The notes beneath the pieces are model-generated. The model saw only the letters and a list, made by a program, of their open reading frames with translations. It did no database searches and was not told where the DNA came from. 64,000 nt of DNA from Sulfurisphaera ohwakuensis (GTDB lineage Archaea > Thermoproteota > Thermoprotei_A > Sulfolobales > Sulfolobaceae): the NCBI RefSeq assembly GCF_009729055.1, contig NZ_CP045484.1, positions 62,001 to 126,000 on the forward strand, given 5' to 3'. A program made the position numbers and the translations under genes. Below, in pieces: positions 9,743-18,932 of this stretch (its first letter is position 1; every line of letters begins with the position of its first letter).

Positions 9743-10375
9743 CTATAATTCAATATTAGCATGTATTACGCGTAAATCATCTTCAGTCTTTTTAAGCTTC
9801 ATCATTAATTCAGCGACTACACCATCTAAAAATATTTGTGTAGTATCCTCAAATAATGTACCTAAGGGAGCTAAAGGTTCAGTAATTCCTAAAATTTGCC
9901 TAGCAAAATAATCCTCATTTTGTGAATATTTTGTTCTTCCAGGGATTTCAACAACTACATCTGCTATTTTTGCAATAGGACTATCTGAATAGCTTGTTAT
10001 TGCTATTAATGTTGCTTTAGCTTCTTTTGCGGCTTCAGCAGCAGTTAATATTAGCTTTGTTCGACCAGAACCCGATATTGCAATCGCAATATCCTTTTCA
10101 CCAATTGCGGGAACTATTGTCTCACCTAATACATAGGCATTGTAACCTAAATGAAGAAGACGCATTGCAAAAGCTCTTCCTACTAATCCACTCCTTCCAG
10201 CTCCCATGACTAATACTTTTCCATTTCTATTATTATAATAAAAATTAGTTAGAACTTCAACCATTTTATTTACTTGTTCGGGTTTTATCATTTGAGCGGC
10301 CCTTATAATGAATTCGGCAATATCGAACATAGTTTTTATACTAAGTGGGGCTTGGAGAAGTGAGGATGAAGACAA
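9743..10375 (-). CDS. hxlB: 6-phospho-3-hexuloisomerase
   Basis: 210 residues, one SIS sugar-isomerase domain. Motifs: [20 protein letters not shown] and [10 protein letters not shown] bind the sugar phosphate, and the C-terminus keeps [16 protein letters not shown], characteristic of PHI enzymes. It interconverts fructose 6-phosphate and hexulose 6-phosphate. With HxlA (47.9 kb) it runs the ribulose-monophosphate route backwards to supply pentoses in archaea lacking the oxidative pentose pathway. The start is TTG at 10373-10375; a TATA-like ATAGTTTAAT lies about 25 bases before it. Confidence 0.9.
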   Translation of the reverse strand: MSSSSLLQAPLSIKTMFDIAEFIIRAAQMIKPEQVNKMVEVLTNFYYNNRNGKVLVMGAGRSGLVGRAFAMRLLHLGYNAYVLGETIVPAIGEKDIAIAISGSGRTKLILTAAEAAKEAKATLIAITSYSDSPIAKIADVVVEIPGRTKYSQNEDYFARQILGITEPLAPLGTLFEDTTQIFLDGVVAELMMKLKKTEDDLRVIHANIEL

Positions 10376-10474
10376 ATTATTTCTCCAATTAAACTATATC
10401 ATGATTACTTTAAAACATTATTGCTATAAAGTAGCAATTAAAGTTTAATATTTTACATGATAAATAACACTATT

Positions 10475-10780
10475 ATGTCGTCAACAAGATGGGTTCCAAA
10501 ATGGACCATAATAAGCATAGAATTAGAAGACGGGAAGAAAATAGAAGCTTGTTACGATGAGATAACAAAACTCTACGCGTGCCCTTACTGCACCCCAATA
10601 TGCAAAAAAGGCGGTATCCCAGAACAAGGATCTTATTTCTTCAATAAAGAAGATTTAAAGGAGCATATAAAAGCTCACAGTTTTAACTATTGGATAAAAT
10701 CAAAGAAGGAAGAAGAGGAAGAAGAAGAGGAAGAAAAAATAAAAGGTACAGAGGAAGAAGAGGAAGAAGGGGAGGAGTAA
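10475..10780 (+). CDS. Small zinc-finger-like protein with poly-Glu tail
   Basis: About 101 residues from the ATG at 10475, which lies about 26 bases after a TATA-like TTTAATATTTT and suits leaderless initiation (an upstream ATG at 10457 is possible). Zinc ligands: ACPYC, a third Cys in ICKK, and HIKAH, so one C2H2-like finger. The last 25 residues are almost all Glu, coded by GAA/GAG runs. Function unknown; comparable small zinc proteins in Sulfolobales bind nucleic acid or partners. The same repeat can be read as an Arg-rich peptide in the next frame (see pfkB entry). Confidence 0.6.
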   Translation: MSSTRWVPKWTIISIELEDGKKIEACYDEITKLYACPYCTPICKKGGIPEQGSYFFNKEDLKEHIKAHSFNYWIKSKKEEEEEEEEEKIKGTEEEEEEGEE

Positions 10781-11559
10781 TAAAAATTCTTATTATAGGG
10801 AATTTTACCATAGACTTGATTAATGAGAAAGAGCAAATAGGAGGACCACCATTATATTCTGGTTTCGCAATTTACAAGCTTGGAGGAGAGGCTTATATAC
10901 TTTCAATTTTAGGTAAAGATTTCTTTCATCAAATTCCTAGTTTTTTAAAAATATATAAAATAATAAATGATAATAACACGGTAAAATTTAAGCATATATT
11001 TCAAAATAATTCTAGAAAATTAATATTATTATCAAAAACGAATAATAAAATAAGTTTCAAATTTCTGGTTATGCATAACTATTTTGATGGAATATTAATT
11101 AATCCTGTATGTAACGAAGTAAACCTAGAAAATATAAACGTAAACGTGCCAATAGCGGTTGACATACAAGGTTTTATTAGAACGTGTAAAATAAATGAAG
11201 AGATTAGCTATTCTTCTACTAACTTGCCTCCTAATCCTTTATACACAGTATTTCATAGTAACATAGAAGAATTGAATAACTCTGGACTTTCTATTAAAGA
11301 TTTATTTAAATTAGGTTTTAAGGAACTATTAATATCATATGATGAAGAAGGATTTGAACTATATACTATGGCTAATAAAAAATATTTTAAACCAACTCAA
11401 ATTGGTACTTATAGAACAGGTACAGGAGATATACTTCTTGCCTCGTATTTTTATTATAGATTAAATAACGTAGATCCCATAAGTTCTGCAATAAAAGCTA
11501 AAGAATTCGTAGAATGGTTTAGCAATTTAGGCTATCAAGAATTGCTTCGCATAGTGTGA
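10780..11559 (+). CDS. PfkB-family carbohydrate kinase (apparent ATA start)
   Basis: About 259 residues. Ribokinase-type fold: N-terminal KILIIGNFTIDLI, GGPPLYSGFAIYKLGG, and C-terminal GTYRTGTGDILLASYFYY with the catalytic Asp of the GAGD-like loop. Substrate unknown; the family phosphorylates sugars or nucleosides. The expected start (Met-Lys-Ile) is ATA-AAA-ATT, overlapping the TAA of the zinc protein by one base. The only standard in-frame start is ATG at 10690, which would add about 30 mostly Arg/Gly residues translated from the Glu repeat. Both options are unusual. Confidence 0.7.
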   Translation: MKILIIGNFTIDLINEKEQIGGPPLYSGFAIYKLGGEAYILSILGKDFFHQIPSFLKIYKIINDNNTVKFKHIFQNNSRKLILLSKTNNKISFKFLVMHNYFDGILINPVCNEVNLENINVNVPIAVDIQGFIRTCKINEEISYSSTNLPPNPLYTVFHSNIEELNNSGLSIKDLFKLGFKELLISYDEEGFELYTMANKKYFKPTQIGTYRTGTGDILLASYFYYRLNNVDPISSAIKAKEFVEWFSNLGYQELLRIV

Positions 11560-12379
11560 AATTCTTCCACTTTCCTAGTCTACCACAGAACCTGATATTT
11601 TCAGGATAGACATTATCGTCTTCTCCAATAAGGATTGCATATCTTATAATTCTTGATCTAAAAGCTAAAATTTCGTCTTTTAAGAGTATATTTTCTCTCT
11701 TTAAATCACTAAATATCTTATCCCATATAGGTGGCGATGATGTAAACGGAATTAGTATGTATAAGATATCATAATCATTACTAATCCAATAAGCACTTAT
11801 AATGTGAGAATAAGATATACCATTATCACCATTAATATAAACATCCCAACCTCTATCTTTTTTTGGTACGATAACTATTAGTTCTAGCATTGAGACACTA
11901 CGTAACTTATCATTCTTAATTCCTAATAGATCTGCAATATATTTTCTAGATATAGTAACGAATATTTCATCTCCCTTGATCATATTATTTGTTGTAATTA
12001 TTTTATTGTTTTGGATTATCTTCTTTATATTAGTATGTAATACCTTAACTTTCTTAGATAAATTATCTATGAGTTCAATTAAATTAGTCACATAAAACAT
12101 TTTCTCGTTAAAAATTAGCCATTTAGGCAGTTCATGAGTATAAATCTTTCTAAGTATATAATTTTCTTTTTTCATATGTATTCTTAACTTAACTTCTGTT
12201 GTCTGAAAATATTCACATGAATAATTAGTTAATGGAGGATGAAATGGGATATTAACGTTAAGAATTTCCTCGTAGGTAAAAACTCCACCAAGCCTAGGTT
12301 GATTTTCAATAATGAGAGAATCTTTCTTATTAGAGGCAAGAAATAAACCAGAGAGCCCTCCACCTAAAACAATTTTCAC
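11519..12379 (-). CDS. FAD/NAD(P)-binding protein of the amine-oxidase/protoporphyrinogen-oxidase type
   Basis: 286 residues. The N-terminal Rossmann motif is VLGGGLSGLFLAS followed by LIIENQPRLGG, the usual FAD-binding pattern, and FCGRLG near the C-terminus fits the final flavin-contact block. It is shorter than typical oxidases (400 or more), so the substrate domain is reduced. Its 3' end overlaps the convergent pfkB gene by 41 bases. The substrate cannot be deduced. Confidence 0.6.
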   Translation of the reverse strand: MKIVLGGGLSGLFLASNKKDSLIIENQPRLGGVFTYEEILNVNIPFHPPLTNYSCEYFQTTEVKLRIHMKKENYILRKIYTHELPKWLIFNEKMFYVTNLIELIDNLSKKVKVLHTNIKKIIQNNKIITTNNMIKGDEIFVTISRKYIADLLGIKNDKLRSVSMLELIVIVPKKDRGWDVYINGDNGISYSHIISAYWISNDYDILYILIPFTSSPPIWDKIFSDLKRENILLKDEILAFRSRIIRYAILIGEDDNVYPENIRFCGRLGKWKNFTLCEAILDSLNC

Positions 12380-12382
12380 AAA

Positions 12383-12661
12383 CTAAATTAATAAAAGATT
12401 TGATAAAACATTATCTGATGTGTAAGTAAGGCTACCATTACTGGAATCATCACCTTTTCTATCATTCAAATTATCTAAAAATCTCATTAAATCATTTTCA
12501 GATTGTAATATTATGATCTTATTATCTAGCTCGAGCTCGATATATGATCTACTTAACAAATCTAATTCCAATATAAATTCTATTTTTCTTTCCTTTAAAG
12601 CTTCAATAATTTTAGGAGTTATGTCAATATTACTATTAGCACCAATTATTATTCTAAGCAT
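12383..12661 (-). CDS. Hypothetical protein, upstream partner of the FAD protein
   Basis: 92 residues. It begins MLRIIIGANSNIDITPKIIEAL and alternates predicted strands and helices, ending in a low-complexity Ser/Asn tail. It stops three bases before the FAD-protein start on the same strand, so the two are almost certainly one transcript. No family recognised. Confidence 0.5.
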   Translation of the reverse strand: MLRIIIGANSNIDITPKIIEALKERKIEFILELDLLSRSYIELELDNKIIILQSENDLMRFLDNLNDRKGDDSSNGSLTYTSDNVLSNLLLI

Positions 12662-12718
12662 CCTATATGGATAGCTATGTTAGAATTACTTAAAAGAAAG
12701 ACTATACAATAATATCAA

Positions 12719-12946
12719 GTGAAATCCTTTTTAGGTTCAACAATATTACAAGGAGGAGGCATATTTGCTTATACCACAAGCTATGAAGAAGCAAAAAAGA
12801 TCTATGAAGAAGCAAAAAAGATCTTTACCGAGTTTTCAGTAAAAATATTAGATTTGCAAGATATTAAACAAAAGCTTGAAGCAATAAATTTAGACCCAGA
12901 TATAGCTGACTTTAAAGAAGGATATGTTATAGCCATAGGTGTGTAA
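12719..12946 (+). CDS. Small hypothetical protein with a duplicated heptapeptide
   Basis: 75 residues with a GTG start. An exact 21-base tandem duplication (12781-12801 and 12802-12822) encodes YEEAKKI twice. The C-terminal half is ordinary acidic sequence (DLQDIKQKLEAINLDPDIADF). It ends immediately before an integrase relic, so it may be a host gene bordering an integration site or a remnant of the element. No family recognised. Confidence 0.45.
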   Translation: MKSFLGSTILQGGGIFAYTTSYEEAKKIYEEAKKIFTEFSVKILDLQDIKQKLEAINLDPDIADFKEGYVIAIGV

Positions 12947-13093
12947 TATTATGCGAAAGAAAAGAGGTATTATGTCTATAAGTTGAAATGATAAACAATG
13001 GGTAAAGGAGACTTACGTCGGACCTTTAGCTGAAGTTATAGAAACTTGTCTAAAATTGAAAGAAAATGAGAGTGTGAAGCTATGGCCCTACTA
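12947..13093 (+). pseudogene. Degraded SSV-type integrase N-terminal fragment next to tRNA-Val
   Basis: The sequence can be aligned base by base with the integrase N-terminus at 58.5 kb: shared blocks are [20 protein letters not shown] and CLKLKE/YLKLKE. Here an in-frame stop (TGA, then TAA) follows YVYKLK and a frameshift precedes the TYVGPL block, so it cannot be translated. It runs into the 3' end of tRNA-Val in the same orientation as the 58.5 kb copy runs into tRNA-His. This is the scar of an SSV/plasmid element that once used tRNA-Val as its attachment site. Confidence 0.8.
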
Positions 13094-13168
13094 TGGGCCC
13101 GCGGGGACTTGAACCCCGGATCTCCACCGTGTGAGGGTGGCGTCCTAACCAGACTAGACGACGGGCCC
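13094..13168 (-). tRNA. tRNA-Val (CAC anticodon)
   Basis: Acceptor GGGCCCG pairs with CGGGCCC, the T arm is CCGGG TTCAAGT CCCCG type, and the anticodon stem CCACC/GGTGG closes the loop CTCACAC, giving anticodon CAC. Discriminator A is at 13094. No intron and no encoded CCA. The gene is intact although an integrase relic abuts its 3' end, as expected when an element reconstitutes the tRNA on integration. Confidence 0.93.
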
Positions 13169-13236
13169 ATACCATATTTTCCTTTTATCCTTATATAGTT
13201 TCTTATAATCTAATTAAGCGAGCAAAAAAGTAAAAA

Positions 13237-14874
13237 TTAAAACATCACAGATTTGTAATCGGGTTCAATCTTTATATTTAGTACGTTTAATTTATTTTCA
13301 TCTAAGTTTTCTAATTCCATTTTTAGCTCGCTAATACTCTGTATTGTTTTAGCATCCAGACTTTTCTCTAGAATTTCGTCTTTAATATCAAGGTTTGAAG
13401 TAGTTCTACTTATAGTTGGAATATCAGATGAGATTGCGTCTATTGTTGTACTTCCATTATCATTTAATATTAGTAGAATTCCATGGCTCTTGTTCAACCT
13501 ATTTTGAATGATTGATAGATTTTGTATTACCCCTTGTAGGTCTGTAACTCCTATAATCTTATTGTTTGATGCCCTTACGATACCACTAATAGCTATATTT
13601 CTTTCTAGTAAGGATTCACTAGCTATCCAACTAAAAGGCTTCTCTATAGGCAATCTTACAAAATCTATTGTTGGAGCAGTTAGATCTATGAAAATCTTAT
13701 CAAACTTGAATTGCTGAATAGTCCTTACTACATCATAAGGCCATAAACCTCCATGAGAATCTAAAATGTGTATTTTTCTATATACCTTTATTTTATCAGC
13801 AGAACCCCTCTTTATTGGTTCCTTAATTTTAGCCTTAAGCTGTGTTAACAGTTCTTTTAAGAATAAACCTGTATCTGCTACTACTGGAATTTGTGGAATA
13901 AAAACTTTGCCTATATCTTCACCATCAACATTATTATGAATAAGATAGCCTTTGAATTTCATTGACCAGCCGGCTGTAGAGAGTTGTGTAAATCTTGTTC
14001 CTAAAGCTAGTATCACATCGGCTTCATCAAGCAGTCTGCCTCCTTCTTCTGTAGCAAATAAACCTAGACCTTCACCAGCATAAAGCGGATGTGATGCTGG
14101 TATTACTCCTTTGCTCCTAAAAGTAGCTATAACTGGTGAATCTAATAACTCAGCAAGTTCTTTTAATTCATCAAAAGAGTTAGAAGCTAAAACACCATAA
14201 CCAGCAATAATTACTGGTGATTTTGAATTTGATAATACTTCCGCGACCTTTGCTACTGTGGTCTTATCTGGTGTTTTCTTTTCTGGTTTCTGCTCAGCAG
14301 GAGATAAAGGATATGCTTTCAACTTAAATAAATCTTCTGCTATTTCTATATAAACTGGCCTATTTCTATTACTTAATGCTTCCTTATAACCTTTCTCTAT
14401 AGTTATTATTATTTCTTCTATGCTAACTACTCTTTCACGCATCTTTGTTATAGGAGCTAATATATTCATTAAATCATCTTGGGTCTTCAACTCAGCAATT
14501 CTACTTCTACCAGTATCCCTATATGATCTTAGAGTTGAAACAAGCAGAAGTGGTACAGAGTCCATAAATGCTTGGGCTATTATATCAATAGCCTCAGTTA
14601 AATAAACACCAGGGGATTGCAAAACTACTCCAAGCGTATTATATTCCCTCGCATAGGAATCGGCTAACATTACAGCCTCTCTGGTGCTTGACGCATAATT
14701 TATATTAATTTCGTATTGTTTAAGTCTTTCAGCCAAAAATGATGGAAGATTATAAGGTGAAAATATTTCTTTGATTCCTAACTCTTTAAAAGTATAAGCA
14801 ATCGCTTCGTCTCCTTTTGTTTCTCTTCCTATTGTCTCCTCTTTTCTTTTGGGTTGACTCACAAGATTATACAA
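13237..14874 (-). CDS. Thiamine-diphosphate enzyme of the acetolactate-synthase type, altered cofactor motif
   Basis: 545 residues in three domains: pyrimidine-binding (about 18-185, activating Glu probably in STREAVMLAD), central Rossmann-like (about 200-345, SPVIIAGYGVLA and DVILALGTRF), and pyrophosphate-binding. In the last domain the family signature GDG...NN is not conserved: the aligned region reads IIGVTDLQGV and LILNDNGST. It is therefore unclear that it binds ThDP and Mg normally. It could be a divergent acetolactate/oxalyl-CoA-type enzyme or a non-catalytic paralogue. It lies alone between two tRNA genes. Confidence 0.7.
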   Translation of the reverse strand: MYNLVSQPKRKEETIGRETKGDEAIAYTFKELGIKEIFSPYNLPSFLAERLKQYEININYASSTREAVMLADSYAREYNTLGVVLQSPGVYLTEAIDIIAQAFMDSVPLLLVSTLRSYRDTGRSRIAELKTQDDLMNILAPITKMRERVVSIEEIIITIEKGYKEALSNRNRPVYIEIAEDLFKLKAYPLSPAEQKPEKKTPDKTTVAKVAEVLSNSKSPVIIAGYGVLASNSFDELKELAELLDSPVIATFRSKGVIPASHPLYAGEGLGLFATEEGGRLLDEADVILALGTRFTQLSTAGWSMKFKGYLIHNNVDGEDIGKVFIPQIPVVADTGLFLKELLTQLKAKIKEPIKRGSADKIKVYRKIHILDSHGGLWPYDVVRTIQQFKFDKIFIDLTAPTIDFVRLPIEKPFSWIASESLLERNIAISGIVRASNNKIIGVTDLQGVIQNLSIIQNRLNKSHGILLILNDNGSTTIDAISSDIPTISRTTSNLDIKDEILEKSLDAKTIQSISELKMELENLDENKLNVLNIKIEPDYKSVMF

Positions 14875-14902
14875 CCAAAGTAAAGTATAAATTTTTTAAA
14901 TA

Positions 14903-14990
14903 AGCCGGGGGCGGGACTTGAACCCGCGAAATAACGGGTATCTGCAATAAACTCTGCGGCCCGCCGCCTTAACCTCTCGGCCACCCCGGC
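14903..14990 (-). tRNA. tRNA-Cys (GCA anticodon) with a short intron
   Basis: Acceptor GCCGGGG/CCCCGGC, D arm GCC/GGC, T arm GCGGG TTCAAGT CCCGC. The discriminator is U (base 14903), as required for Cys. The anticodon stem GCGGG/CCCGT encloses 21 bases: C-C-GCA-G, about 14 intron bases, then A. Mature length would be 74 nt. Position 33 reads C, not the near-universal U. Assignment to Cys is firm from GCA plus U73; the exact splice points are inferred. Confidence 0.88.
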
Positions 14991-15626
14991 ATGTATTCAA
15001 ATATGTTTTACACTATCGAGCTAAAATATTTTAATGTTAACTTATGCATTTTAGAGCGTGAGAAAGTGATTCCTTTTTCAAAAATAGGGGATATATTGGC
15101 CGAAATAAAAGGGCTAACAGATTTTGTAATAATAGGTGATACTATAGTAGATTTAAGTTTAGGTAGAAAGGGTACCGATAGCGATATTGATCTCTTCATG
15201 CTTGGCTTAAGTGTACTAGTTGATGAAGATAAAATACGTGAATTCGCTTTTGAAAGAGGTTGGGATTTCGGTAAGACACCTATAGATACACCTAGAATTA
15301 TTGCTTCAGTAGACGATGACCAATTACAGATAGATATGTATGAAAATATTCAAGATTTTTTTGTTCCAGAAGAAATAATAAACAGTGCTATTGAAATGAG
15401 AATAGGCAAAGAAAAATTTAAGATAGTAAGACTAGAAGATTACATTTTACTTAAAACTAATGCTTTTAGAGAAGAAGATGAGGACGAATTGAAAACCATA
15501 GTTTACTTAATAGGTGAAGGAAAGCTTAATATAGATAAAAAATACTTAGAGTCTCATATAGATCTTTTTGAAGAAAATTCGAAAAGTATACGAGATAGAC
15601 TTGCCTTAATAGGAATAAAAATTTAG
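14991..15626 (+). CDS. Nucleotidyltransferase-fold protein (AbiEii/MNT-like)
   Basis: 211 residues. Core motif [22 protein letters not shown] carries the two Asp residues of the polymerase-beta-type nucleotidyltransferase site, with a third acidic strand in [10 protein letters not shown]. The first ATG abuts the 5' end of tRNA-Cys; the ATG at 15003 is an equally good start. Relatives include toxin-type and housekeeping NTases; no antitoxin partner is visible beside it, so no toxin role is claimed. Confidence 0.65.
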   Translation: MYSNMFYTIELKYFNVNLCILEREKVIPFSKIGDILAEIKGLTDFVIIGDTIVDLSLGRKGTDSDIDLFMLGLSVLVDEDKIREFAFERGWDFGKTPIDTPRIIASVDDDQLQIDMYENIQDFFVPEEIINSAIEMRIGKEKFKIVRLEDYILLKTNAFREEDEDELKTIVYLIGEGKLNIDKKYLESHIDLFEENSKSIRDRLALIGIKI

Positions 15627-15627
15627 G

Positions 15628-15798
15628 CTATCCTTTCTTAGCTGGTAATTCTTTCTTCTTTGGTCTTAGATTTTTACTATGGCATCTTCTACATTTTGTA
15701 GCTCTTATGGAATTTAATGCCCCACAATCTCTACAGACTTTCTTTAAAAATACACGCTGTTGAACTATTTGAAGCTTTACTGGATCGGTGAGTGGCAT
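15628..15798 (-). CDS. rpl40e: 50S ribosomal protein L40e
   Basis: 56 residues, starting [19 protein letters not shown] four-Cys zinc site is formed by CRDCG and CRRCH, and the tail is Lys-rich. This is the exact layout of archaeal L40e, the homologue of the ribosomal half of the eukaryotic ubiquitin-L40 fusion. It is convergent with the nucleotidyltransferase gene, whose stop is one base away. Confidence 0.93.
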   Translation of the reverse strand: MPLTDPVKLQIVQQRVFLKKVCRDCGALNSIRATKCRRCHSKNLRPKKKELPAKKG

Positions 15799-15868
15799 TT
15801 TTAACCCCGATTCAATAATATGAGTCAGTTCAAAAAAAGTATTGCGGTAAAAGCGGAGTTGAAAGAGG

Positions 15869-16375
15869 ATGAAGATACCGCTAGATTATATTTGTGTAAA
15901 AAGTGGACTTCTATGCAATCGTTGTCAATCTCTGATAGATAAGGGCGAAGTAGAACATTATGAAGTAGACGTGATGAAGATTTTATTAGATCTAGAAGAA
16001 ACACAGTTTAGAGAACTGAAAGATGCAGTATATCATAAAGCGTTTAAAGTAGATAATTTATTGATATTACTAGTAACTAGTCCACCTACAATGTCTCATC
16101 AAAAATGGATTAAGATAGCTAAAATACTTCAAGAGAAACTAGGCTTAAAAGTAAGAATCCTTGAAAAAAGTAACAACATTAAGTCCACAGCGTCTCAACT
16201 ATTATCACCAGCAAGAGTACTAGGAGTAAATACAGTATGGTTACCAGATGGTTCAGTACAATATGTTATAAGAATCTCTAGAAACGAAAAGAGATTTCTA
16301 CCAGCAGATGAAAATTCGTTAGAAACAGCACTATCAAAAATCCATGCTATCCCAATAAAAATTAGGGTGGAGTAA
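15869..16375 (+). CDS. NusA-like KH-domain RNA-binding protein
   Basis: 168 residues. The N-terminus has a Cys cluster ([12 protein letters not shown]) and the C-terminal half has a KH-like domain with [20 protein letters not shown]. Sulfolobus relatives are described as NusA-like transcription factors; that name rests on recall of the family. The stop is two bases before aspS, so the pair is cotranscribed. A short ATG reading frame at 15820 is out of frame and was not used. Confidence 0.5.
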   Translation: MKIPLDYICVKSGLLCNRCQSLIDKGEVEHYEVDVMKILLDLEETQFRELKDAVYHKAFKVDNLLILLVTSPPTMSHQKWIKIAKILQEKLGLKVRILEKSNNIKSTASQLLSPARVLGVNTVWLPDGSVQYVIRISRNEKRFLPADENSLETALSKIHAIPIKIRVE

Positions 16376-16377
16376 AA

Positions 16378-17667
16378 ATGTATAGAAGTCATTTCATTGC
16401 TGATGTAACTCCAGAATATGATGGAAAAGAAGTAATATGGGCTGGATGGGTTCATCTTTTGCGTGACTTAGGTGGTAAGAAATTTATAATACTTAGAGAT
16501 AAGACTGGTTTAGGTCAAGTAGTAGTAGACAAAAACTCTAGTGCTTTTGGTATTTCGCAAGAACTTACACAAGAAAGTGTTATCCAAGTGAGAGGTATAG
16601 TAAAAGCTGATAAAAGAGCTCCTAGAGGGATAGAACTCCATGCAGAAGAAATAACTTTACTAAGTAAAGCAAAAGCACCTTTACCTTTAGATGTTTCTGG
16701 TAAAGTAAAAGCTGATATAGATACTAGACTTAGAGAGAGAGTATTAGATTTAAGAAGACAGGAAATGCAAGCAGTAATAAAAATCCAATCTTTAGCACTA
16801 AAGGCTTTTAGAGAAACATTATATAAAGAAGGATTTATCGAAATTTTCACCCCAAAGATTATAGCATCAGCTACTGAGGGTGGTGCACAATTATTTCCCG
16901 TGATATACTTTGGTAAGGAAGCATTTTTAGCGCAAAGCCCACAGCTTTATAAAGAACTTATGGCTGGAGTAGTAGAAAGAGTTTTTGAAGTTGCTCCTGC
17001 TTGGAGAGCTGAAGAATCTGATACACCGTTTCATTTAGCAGAATTTATTAGTATGGATGTAGAAATGGCGTTTGCTGATTATAACGATGTAATGCAACTT
17101 TTAGAGAAAATATTACATAATATTGTAAAGACCATAAAAGAAGAAGGAAAAGAAGAGCTAAAAATTTTAAATTATGAACCACCAGAAGTAAAGATACCTA
17201 TTAAAAGATTAAAGTACACTGAAGCAATAGAAATCTTAAGAAGTAAAGGATACAATATTAAATTTGGAGATGATATAGGAACACCCGAATTAAGAATACT
17301 TAATGAGGAACTAAAAGAGGATTTATATTTCATTATTGATTGGCCCTCAGATGCAAGACCATTCTATACTAAAAGTAAAAGTGAGAACCCAGAATTAAGC
17401 GAAAGTTTCGATTTAATCTATAAATTTTTAGAAATAGTATCAGGAAGCACAAGAAACCATAAGAGAGAAGTACTAGAAGAAACATTAAAGAAAAAAGGAT
17501 TGAAACCAGAGAGCTTCGAGTTTTTCCTAAAATGGTTTGATTATGGAATGCCACCTCACGCCGGATTTGGAATGGGACTAGCAAGACTAATGGTAATGTT
17601 AACGGGAATACAGAGCGTTAAGGAAATAGTTCCCTTCCCTAGAGATAAGAAAAGACTAACACCCTAA
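16378..17667 (+). CDS. aspS: Aspartyl-tRNA synthetase, archaeal type
   Basis: 429 residues, the length of archaeal AspRS. An N-terminal OB-fold anticodon domain (about 17-105) is followed by a class II core: motif 1 around [19 protein letters not shown], motif 2 [20 protein letters not shown], motif 3 [13 protein letters not shown]. It charges tRNA-Asp; archaeal forms may also charge tRNA-Asn, and which applies here cannot be read directly. The end overlaps convergent truD by four bases. Confidence 0.95.
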   Translation: MYRSHFIADVTPEYDGKEVIWAGWVHLLRDLGGKKFIILRDKTGLGQVVVDKNSSAFGISQELTQESVIQVRGIVKADKRAPRGIELHAEEITLLSKAKAPLPLDVSGKVKADIDTRLRERVLDLRRQEMQAVIKIQSLALKAFRETLYKEGFIEIFTPKIIASATEGGAQLFPVIYFGKEAFLAQSPQLYKELMAGVVERVFEVAPAWRAEESDTPFHLAEFISMDVEMAFADYNDVMQLLEKILHNIVKTIKEEGKEELKILNYEPPEVKIPIKRLKYTEAIEILRSKGYNIKFGDDIGTPELRILNEELKEDLYFIIDWPSDARPFYTKSKSENPELSESFDLIYKFLEIVSGSTRNHKREVLEETLKKKGLKPESFEFFLKWFDYGMPPHAGFGMGLARLMVMLTGIQSVKEIVPFPRDKKRLTP

Positions 17668-18755
17668 GTAAAAAGTCTTGGATCAGTTCTCGCAACCTCT
17701 CTTATAACAATAGTTGCATAAATTCCACGATCTAAAGCAAATGTAATTTTTTTATCTTTTATGGTTAAATTTCTAATTAGAGTATATGCTTTTCTTACAA
17801 GATCCTTAACATTTAGTTTTAGTTCCTTAATCTTAAAATTAATACTTAGTAGTCCTTCTTCTCTAAATATTTCTCTACAAATACTATCACAACTATCATA
17901 TGATGTAGGAATTTTTATTACTAAATTCTCATCTATCTTAGTATGATCCATTATCCTTGATAGATACTTATTAAATAAATATGATTGGTAAGCTTCTATG
18001 TAAAATATAAGTGGAGTTTGTAAATTTCTTAATATGTTAAAATAATTCTCATTCCTAAGAAGCAGTTTAATAGCTATTCTTTCATCTCTAAATCTTTTAG
18101 GGAATAATTCTAGTGCTTCTTTAAGATCGCCTTTCATATAAGCATATCTAGCTTTTTTTACAAGTTCGCTTTCGCTTTCAAAAGGATATCCTACCAAAAA
18201 ATCAATAGCATTTTGCCATTCTCTCAACACCAACATTTTACCTATAATGTGAGTTATAGGTCTTTTTGTCCCAAATCGTTGATAGCCTATATAAGCTGGT
18301 AAATATTTTATGCTCCTTAGTTTATTTACTCTTTTCTCAAGCTCTTTAATATCATCAGTTTCTATCTCTATCTCAAATATGTTCCCAGTATGATTAAATT
18401 TAGAATTGCTATAACCTAAGAAGGTTAAAAGAAACTTGTCATTTTCATACTTCTCAATAATATTTTTTACATTAGTTGTATATACTATTTGTTCTGTAAT
18501 AGCATTTGTATCCTTAATTCCTATATAATGTATCTTGCTATGTAATATTTTTGATATTTCACTTATCACAGTAAAATGATCTATTCCCCGCTTTCTAAGT
18601 AAATATACAGCATATTTGCCTTGTATGGAACCTTTCCATTCCGTAGCAGGTTTATAAGAGATCTCCTCAATAACCCTAAAACCATCAGGTCTATTGATAA
18701 AAACCTTCAGTGGACTCCAGTCTTCATTTATAAAATACTTCTCCATCCCGAGCAT
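17664..18755 (-). CDS. truD: tRNA pseudouridine(13) synthase TruD
   Basis: 363 residues. The TruD catalytic motif is present in [17 protein letters not shown] (Asp nucleophile in G-x-KD). The family-specific block [15 protein letters not shown] follows, and the inserted TRUD domain fills the middle. It isomerises U13 in tRNA. The ATG at 18746 three codons downstream is an alternative start. It is convergent with aspS. Confidence 0.9.
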   Translation of the reverse strand: MLGMEKYFINEDWSPLKVFINRPDGFRVIEEISYKPATEWKGSIQGKYAVYLLRKRGIDHFTVISEISKILHSKIHYIGIKDTNAITEQIVYTTNVKNIIEKYENDKFLLTFLGYSNSKFNHTGNIFEIEIETDDIKELEKRVNKLRSIKYLPAYIGYQRFGTKRPITHIIGKMLVLREWQNAIDFLVGYPFESESELVKKARYAYMKGDLKEALELFPKRFRDERIAIKLLLRNENYFNILRNLQTPLIFYIEAYQSYLFNKYLSRIMDHTKIDENLVIKIPTSYDSCDSICREIFREEGLLSINFKIKELKLNVKDLVRKAYTLIRNLTIKDKKITFALDRGIYATIVIREVARTDPRLFT

Positions 18756-18932
18756 TATATCTATTGGATGCGGTGTAGTTACCAGTTAACTTCGCCTAAA
18801 TTAGTGATAAAATATTCGCTGACTTAAAGTTTTTACTGAATATCTAAACTTCATTTAAACACTATTACAATAATTTCTAATTATAAACAAGCAGATTTTA
18901 TCTAGTAATTAAAAATTTTTATTAATAAAAAA

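Noticed and set aside
10690-10780. Low-complexity GGA/GAA run as a CRISPR or satellite array
   Set aside because: There are no spacers and the repeat is explained by Glu codons of the zinc protein; no CRISPR array occurs in the window.
14991-15626. Nucleotidyltransferase gene as half of a toxin-antitoxin pair
   Set aside because: No HEPN or antitoxin gene is adjacent; neighbours are tRNA-Cys and L40e.
15820-15868. ATG at 15820 as the start of the NusA-like gene
   Set aside because: It is in another frame; the family-like N-terminus [10 protein letters not shown] begins at 15869.
18790-18860. Possible C/D box RNA downstream-upstream of truD (GTGATAA ... CTGA ... CTGA)
   Set aside because: The first guide would be only eight bases, no C' box is visible, and the C box is imperfect.
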